From assembly GCA_008508345.1 (NCBI GenBank), contig QNGE01000292.1:62001-126000 (forward strand): a DNA stretch of 64,000 bases. The letters run 5' to 3'. A program made the position numbers and the translations under genes. Positions within the stretch are counted from its first letter, which is position 1. Each line of letters opens with the position of its first letter. The stretch is from Paragonimus westermani. Lineage: Eukaryota; Platyhelminthes; Trematoda; Plagiorchiida; Troglotrematidae. Positions 58,301 through 64,000 of this stretch are shown piece after piece. The notes under the pieces are model-generated. The model was not told the origin of the DNA, did no database searches, and worked only from the letters and a program-made list of their open reading frames with translations.

Positions 58301-61200
58301 CTCAACCAAACTTATACCCCATCCGCTGTCGTCATTGGACTGCGGTATATGCTTGAAGCTAGCATAGACGGTCTTAACGCACTCCCAGAGAATACTATGT
58401 AAATTTGAGGCGTTGGTATTTCTCCCCGCAGCTTGATTTTGAAATGATGATGTGTTACTAGGAATGATCTACCTCTTCCTGATTTTTTGTCTTCTATTAG
58501 TGCAATGGACGCGATAGTCTGAGGGAAAGAAGTTTGATACTTCCACCTCTCGCGTGAGACACTTCTGAGTTACTGTTACGGAGCGATAACTGTCACATTC
58601 TTTCCGGAGCTCTCCCTGTTCCCGCATATTCCTCCTTCCAATCGGGTCGGGGATCTTTTCAATGCCCACGAGGTAGGAGGTGTTTTCAGTTGGACATAGA
58701 GTTCGAGTGCCCATTCCGTTTTTTAGAAGGCCTAAGCCACTCTTCAAGTTTACTCCAACCCATCGAGACCCCTGTGAATTTTGCGCCTGAGAGAGTGCCA
58801 TTCCCTTCGACATCGCGTTCCTTCACGACGCTATAATAACGTGACATTGCCGACCTATTTCGTGTTCTATCTACGTCCAGCTTTCCGCGCACTCCGAGTC
58901 GGCTTCAGGATAACGTGCTAGTGCGTAAACATAGTGGATTTACGTTGCTGGAAAGTTTGTGTAACACCGACTTGATGAAATTTTGTTGTATTTCTGCTCA
59001 CTGCGGGGAGTTATCAGTTGTCACTGTAACCTTCTCCTTTGCGACAGCACGGAAAGTTACTGGCGCAACAGAAACTTGTCTTTGTGGTGCGATATTTTTA
59101 GCGCTACAACAGCTAGTTGAAAACCTTGTTATCGGTGTTGTCACCCTCCTAAACTCGAGGATCTTTCGATGGGTACGTGTCGAGGAATATTATTCGGCCT
59201 CAGCATGATAATCAAGTTATCCTTGATCGCCCAGTCCCCCCTAACCCTTTCTTCAAAACGGTTCCGGTGAGCTTTTAACCACTACGTTGCAGTTTCTTTG
59301 AGTGGCTAAGTCAGTCCTCTTTTCGAGCATCGAGACTGCTCATGTAAGCAAGGTTTTATCAGCCTTCAGAGGTATCAAAGCTGAAGATTACTGTTGCCCT
59401 TTACCGTATTGGTTCATGAGACCCTTACTATTGAAGGTGATATCTTACATTTGGACCGATACCCTAAGACCTGTTGAATTTCTTCAGCAGGCATTTTCTT
59501 TTTTATGAACATGTAGTGGGTTGGTGGAGTTTTGCCTCAATTCCGTCGGTTGTATCACCATCAATCCTTAGTGTTATGTTGTCCGCGGGAAAATCCTAGC
59601 TAATTGTTCCAGGGGTTCAGTTGTTACTACTGTTGCCCGGACCAGAAGCGGGTAAAACAATCGGGCTATCTTCGCAGCCGCTGTGCTTCATGATGACATC
59701 CAAATTTTTAAAAAGCGAAGTTCTGTGTACTGTGCAACAACCCTGTTTCATAGTTTGTTGCACGGGTGATGATACAACCTACTGCATGTATTGAAACAAA
59801 TTACCCCTGCGCCTCTTATGAAAAGCTGCTCCAACATCTGCGGCGATCACTTCCCCAGTGTTTTCACTACTACCCAAAATTCTGCCTTCTTTTGTTTTAC
59901 TAATAATCATGTATATTCCTGAAAGCATCAATGAGAAACATACTTAAACAGTCGGTGATCACAGGTAATGAAAGCTTGAGCAAACAAAACTGCTCTCCAA
60001 GACATTGCCTTGGAGAAAGTACGACGAAACACTCACTTCGGTCTAATCACCCCAGTCTTGATGGAGATGCTGGGCAAACACCTAAAGGGATAAGGCTCAT
60101 ATGAACAGTTATCCCCACCAGATACCACAAGAACCTCCGGCTCTGGTATTTCAGATTATTGCGACTCATTCAGATCCACTTTACCTTGATGCACTGTTAG
60201 CAATCCTTTCCAGACTGAATTTTTTTTGAATTCGCAGAAATCTCTTACGTCGTGATTTCAAACTGTATTCAAACTTTCCACGTTCATCTTGTGGTGGGAG
60301 CAGACTGTAGAATTGTCTTTCATGAAGGGTGTTACAGATGCACGTCGTCGAATCTGAAGTAGGGACTGGGAATAGCTAGGCACTACCTAGTCAAGTGGAC
60401 TTTTACCCATGAATACAACTACGGGTCAACCAGTAATGCCCATTTGATCGCTACAGTAACTCGCGCTGTACTGGTCAGGTGATAAAAGTTAAAACAAAAT
60501 TATATGGGGGAACAATGTATGAAGCTGGGTAAAATGAACTTCATTGACAACGGTCAGCGATGAAAGCGAACCAAGAGATAGATGGTAAGCAGTCATAATA
60601 TACGATAGATTAGGAGATAAGAAATATCAAGCTTGTGGTAGAAGGGTCAACGGCCAATAGTCAGTGGTTAATTGATGAGTGAAAACAAGGTAGTCTTGAG
60701 CCCAGCGTTGAGATACCCCGAAGAAATTTGTGACCTTACACGTGTTGAGGACGGGAGATCAGTGATCAGATAGAGGGGTCAAATTCTTCTCAGCGCGTGA
60801 CAATATAGCAGACAAAATCTTCCGGCATGGGCTGTATGGACTTGTGGTTGGAGAAATCTAGGTAAGAGCTGCCGGTTCTTCCTCTCATTTCCTCGAACAG
60901 CGGCGTACATGCCCGTTTTTGGCTGGCAGACGGAATTTTTATATGGGTAGAGAAGACAGACGCATGCTCTGATGAGACATAAGTGCGTCCAGAGGTAAAT
61001 TGAGACTTGAGAACACTGAACGCACGCCAGAAGTGTCCAAATGGCTTAGCAGAGGCTAAATTCCACGACGCAGCGCTCCGGTTTCCGGTGATTTGTCAGT
61101 TGTCATCCGGCAAAATCGAGGTTTGTTTAGCTTTAAGGGGTGTTCACGGAGAGCATGTGGCATTGTCCGGGCAAACAGACCGGGTGTTTGTGATCAGTGC
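58301..61200. other. Upstream region, no confident feature
   Basis: Both strands contain frames of 60-114 codons (for example 58469-58813 minus and 58915-59208 plus) without recognised domains. Probably old repeat sequence; no host exon could be supported. Confidence 0.4.
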
Positions 61201-61216
61201 ACCAGATTAATGTACG

Positions 61217-61460
61217 TTAGGTAAACATCAGACCATATCGAAGTCGTTTACAGAACAATGAACACTTGCCCAGTCTGTCATATCTCTGTGGGTACGACAG
61301 ATCTTTCAGACCATAAACCAGGCCATTGCCCACATGCATTAATCGTTCCAGCTCTACTTCATCTAAAATTACACATGCCGGATTCATTTGAACGCAATAT
61401 TCGAGGTGAGGTCTCAAGAGCGCTGTGAACAGCTCGAAGAGCACTCCCCGTCAACATGTC
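61217..61460 (-). mobile_element. CR1-like LINE RT C-terminal fragment
   Basis: The minus-strand frame reads LFELFTALLRPHLEYCVQMN, then VELERLMHVGNGLVYGLKDL, then SYPQRYDRLGKCSLFCKRLR. This matches the CR1 RT C-terminal pattern LxxLYxxLVRPxLEYxxQxWxP, LExVQRxATKLVxxLxxLxYxxRLxxLxLxxLxxRRxRGD. Confidence 0.8.
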
Positions 61461-61752
61461 GAAGGTTCAGTGAAACATCTCCAGCACAAGAAAAATTATG
61501 TGGTGGTCTGGCGTCACTGGCTTTTGGCCTCAAAATTGCCGGAGATAAGGGAATGGTGGTCCGCCGGTCGGCTCGCCACAAGCGGATCCGTTTTCCCGAT
61601 GCACAGGTGGGCGAAGCAGCGACGGTAAAACCAGTGCGTAATACTGTAACATTCCACGGTTCGTCGGTAGAAGCCGCCCAGTTTTCTACATTCAAGAGTG
61701 TGCTGGAGTCATCTTCACTGTCCCGGATCATTCCGAAGAATCCATCATCCAC
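61414..61752 (-). other. Unrecognised 112-codon ORF, open on both strands
   Basis: The minus frame starts MDDGFFGMIRDSEDDSSTLL and includes TVAASPTCASGKRIRLW and ILRPKASDARPPHNFSC. A 126-codon plus-strand frame (61388-61768) overlaps it completely. It is more GC-rich than its surroundings and borders a CR1 fragment. It could be an exon of an unidentified gene or part of a repeat; no function is proposed. Confidence 0.2.
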
Positions 61753-61769
61753 TCAAAGACATCGGTAAA

Positions 61770-64000
61770 GAATCTTTTGGTACACCAGGAGACACATTGA
61801 CCTGGAGCTGGAAGAGAAAGTGACCCAAAACCAAACGTCGCAACACAATGCCGCTCGCTCATTTTAGGAGATGCCCGTTTTCAAACGTACACAACACTCA
61901 CTTCTCTGTGGAAGCTGATACCCAGCGTGCACCGTGTCGTTCCGTTCAAAGGAGCGCAGTTTCATGCTCAGTTATCTTTCTCAGTAAGACGGTTTGTGAG
62001 ACGGAATTTTTCACGCCTGCAGTGGAAGTGAACTGGGTTGAGGAGCCGAACGTGAGTCGTATAAGGTTTGATCTCTTCTCTTACCGGCTGACCAAGGAGT
62101 TTGACCACGATCCCAGTCGGATCGATAGTTAGCAATTATCGCCCTGTAGCCAATTTTAGTACAGCACGCAAGACCACCTCACGCCATTTGGCGATGAGGA
62201 TGTTTTCCAGGTGACTCCTGAAAGACCAGATCAAGCCAATGCTTAACACCGGAGGCGTTGGGAGGACAATTGTGACCACTGTGCCTAGCCCTTATAATAC
62301 AGCATGAAAACAACTTGGTGGCATAGATTCTTGAGCCCAGTGGTCGTTGATGAACTGAACCTTACACAGCGTTCGTAGTTACCTCAAGGAGAAGGCCTAA
62401 AGTCGACGGGGTTTTATCCGCCACGAGATTCGTCGACCGGTCAAAAAACCGCTTCGGCGGTATTGGAACAGTTAAGACTAGATGATCATTTGCAAAGTTG
62501 CACATTGTATCACAATTAGGGGAGACTGCCGCCGTGTTTTTGGTACGTTGAAGTCATTTTGGATCAGACATCTGTTTGATGGACGCTGACAAATGAATTG
62601 TAGAACATCAGATATATTAGAATTCGAACTTTGGCAGACAGCGGTCACTGCTAGCAGCCCTTCGGAAAGCATGTTTATGCACGGGGCTGGAGATTCAACG
62701 TTCCCATCTGTGGAACTTGGTAATCTGGTCTTTGTCATATCAACAGCATTCTCAGTGTGTGGATCAACACCACCTTCTCGTCAGTGGTGTAGTCGACCGC
62801 GCTCGCACGACATACAGTGTGTTGGCAGTAGCTCGCTGTTATATATATGTGATGGTAGCCATCGTTCGATGAAAGCAAGCGGTCCCGGCCGCCTTGTCAT
62901 CAACTAGGAGCTGCACCTCATGCGTCTTGCCCTCTAGATTGTACATGATGCTGGGGACCATCCAGGGAAGGCTGAACTGCGATCCAGGGATCGCAAGCAG
63001 CAAAACTGGGTATTAAAGGGCAAAGAAAGACTATCGATGAACTGCCCGGAAACTCACAAGCTTGAACTCTGGTCCATCAGCCATGCACCATGATGGTAGT
63101 TTCCTAGGGAATCTAATTACTTTGAACAGAATCGGCAACGGACAAATTTTCGTAGACGTTCAGCTCAGAATCTTCAGGGTTTAAAGCAGGGCATTTTCCG
63201 GTGGTAAAGGAGACTACTGTCGGTCACCTGAGTCTGGAATCTGAAAGGTCCTACGACGTTTCCCAGTCGCTCAAGCCCGCAAACCGTGACGGTTGTAAAC
63301 CTTGGGGGCGGAACATTCATTGCACGTAGTGTTGAAGTAGCTGCTTGCGTGAGTGTTTGGTGATCGTTGTGCTATTAGAACATTGATGACCACGTCCCCT
63401 ACCCTATCTATTCCCTTCTCGTTGGTTAGTTTCTTTGCGTTAGAATTTCTTATACTGATTACAAGCTTTTCTCGCCGTCTGACACTAGCACTCAAGTTAG
63501 GCGCGTGATAAACTATTTCTCCGTGAATGTAGATCTTGATGCATTATTAAATGTTGATACTGTTTGCTTGTAGGAACTTGTTTTCTCGTAGTTTTCTTTC
63601 ATATTTACCTCGCCGGACCTTTGTTTATTTGTACCCTGGCTTCATTTTCGCTCGGCCACTTCGCCATTACACGATTATTGCATTAGATCAAATGTACGAG
63701 AACCGTTAAGTTCGCGACTTGTACATTTGGTGGATTCAACATCGAGGTTTGTTGTTACCTTCCACTATTTGATTTATCATAAATATAATGGGAAACATGC
63801 CAATACGACCGTCTTCCCTTTTGGATCGGTTGTTCGACGGGCTCCGAATCTATAGACGCTCGTTGTTTCCAGAGGCGACTATTCTGGGTCCAGCGTACCG
63901 ATAGACGTTGCGAGAAGACTAAGTGTTGCTCGAACAGTCACTAGACGTCCGGGATCAACACATTGCTTGAACTGAACGAAGCTGTCCGTCATGCGATCGC
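61770..64000. other. Distal upstream region, mostly unrecognised
   Basis: A minus-strand frame at 62478-62738 contains LQFICQRPSNRCLIQNDFNV, which may be the xxGDFNxP box of a CR1 endonuclease with Gly replaced. The other frames (61848-62132 plus, 62593-62907 plus, 63271-63495 minus) are unrecognised. No supported host gene. Confidence 0.35.

Overview
This window is eukaryotic nuclear DNA. It is intron-rich, has GT-AG splice sites throughout, and its introns are full of decayed retrotransposons. The protein sequences are clearly animal. The abundant APE-type LINE debris (an RTE/SR2-like family plus CR1-like pieces) and the intron sizes suggest a flatworm, most likely a digenean fluke. That assignment is inference, not proof.

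Two conserved genes occupy most of the window, both on the minus strand and head to tail. (1) CSN5/COPS5, the JAMM deneddylase of the COP9 signalosome, has five coding exons at 8872-648 that join in phase into 359 residues. (2) SMG6/EST1A, the endonuclease of nonsense-mediated mRNA decay, has fourteen coding exons at 52891-10014 that join in phase into 1348 residues. It carries an N-terminal exon-junction-complex binding motif, a 14-3-3-like/TPR helical domain and a C-terminal PIN nuclease with its aspartates intact. SMG6 lies upstream of CSN5, with 1.14 kb between the SMG6 stop and the CSN5 start. Both genes have a good 3' splice acceptor within 6 bases of the ATG, so either a 5'UTR exon lies upstream or the transcripts are trans-spliced.

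Layout: 1-647 is CSN5 3' flank. 648-8872 is CSN5, whose intron 2 holds LINE copy A (3348-6797). 8881-10013 is the intergenic spacer. 10014-52891 is SMG6. Its introns hold LINE remnants at 13.6-14.6, 29.7-30.0, 31.1-31.5, 33.4-34.2, 34.9-36.7 and 44.6-46.3 kb, a possible Gypsy remnant near 33.0 kb, a CTAT microsatellite at 34.2 kb, a fold-back inverted-repeat element at 27.0-27.4 kb, and LINE copy B (39221-42676). 52.9-64 kb lies upstream of SMG6 and is mostly CR1-like LINE debris, with no confident host gene.

The most unusual sequence-level feature is the pair of LINE copies A and B. About 2.84 kb in the middle appears identical, including shared disabling changes, yet both ends differ by about 6-8%. 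This points to gene conversion, segmental copying or an assembly error, not two ordinary insertions. I found no unknown enzymatic system. The window is a conserved RNA-decay gene and a conserved signalosome gene set in a retrotransposon graveyard.
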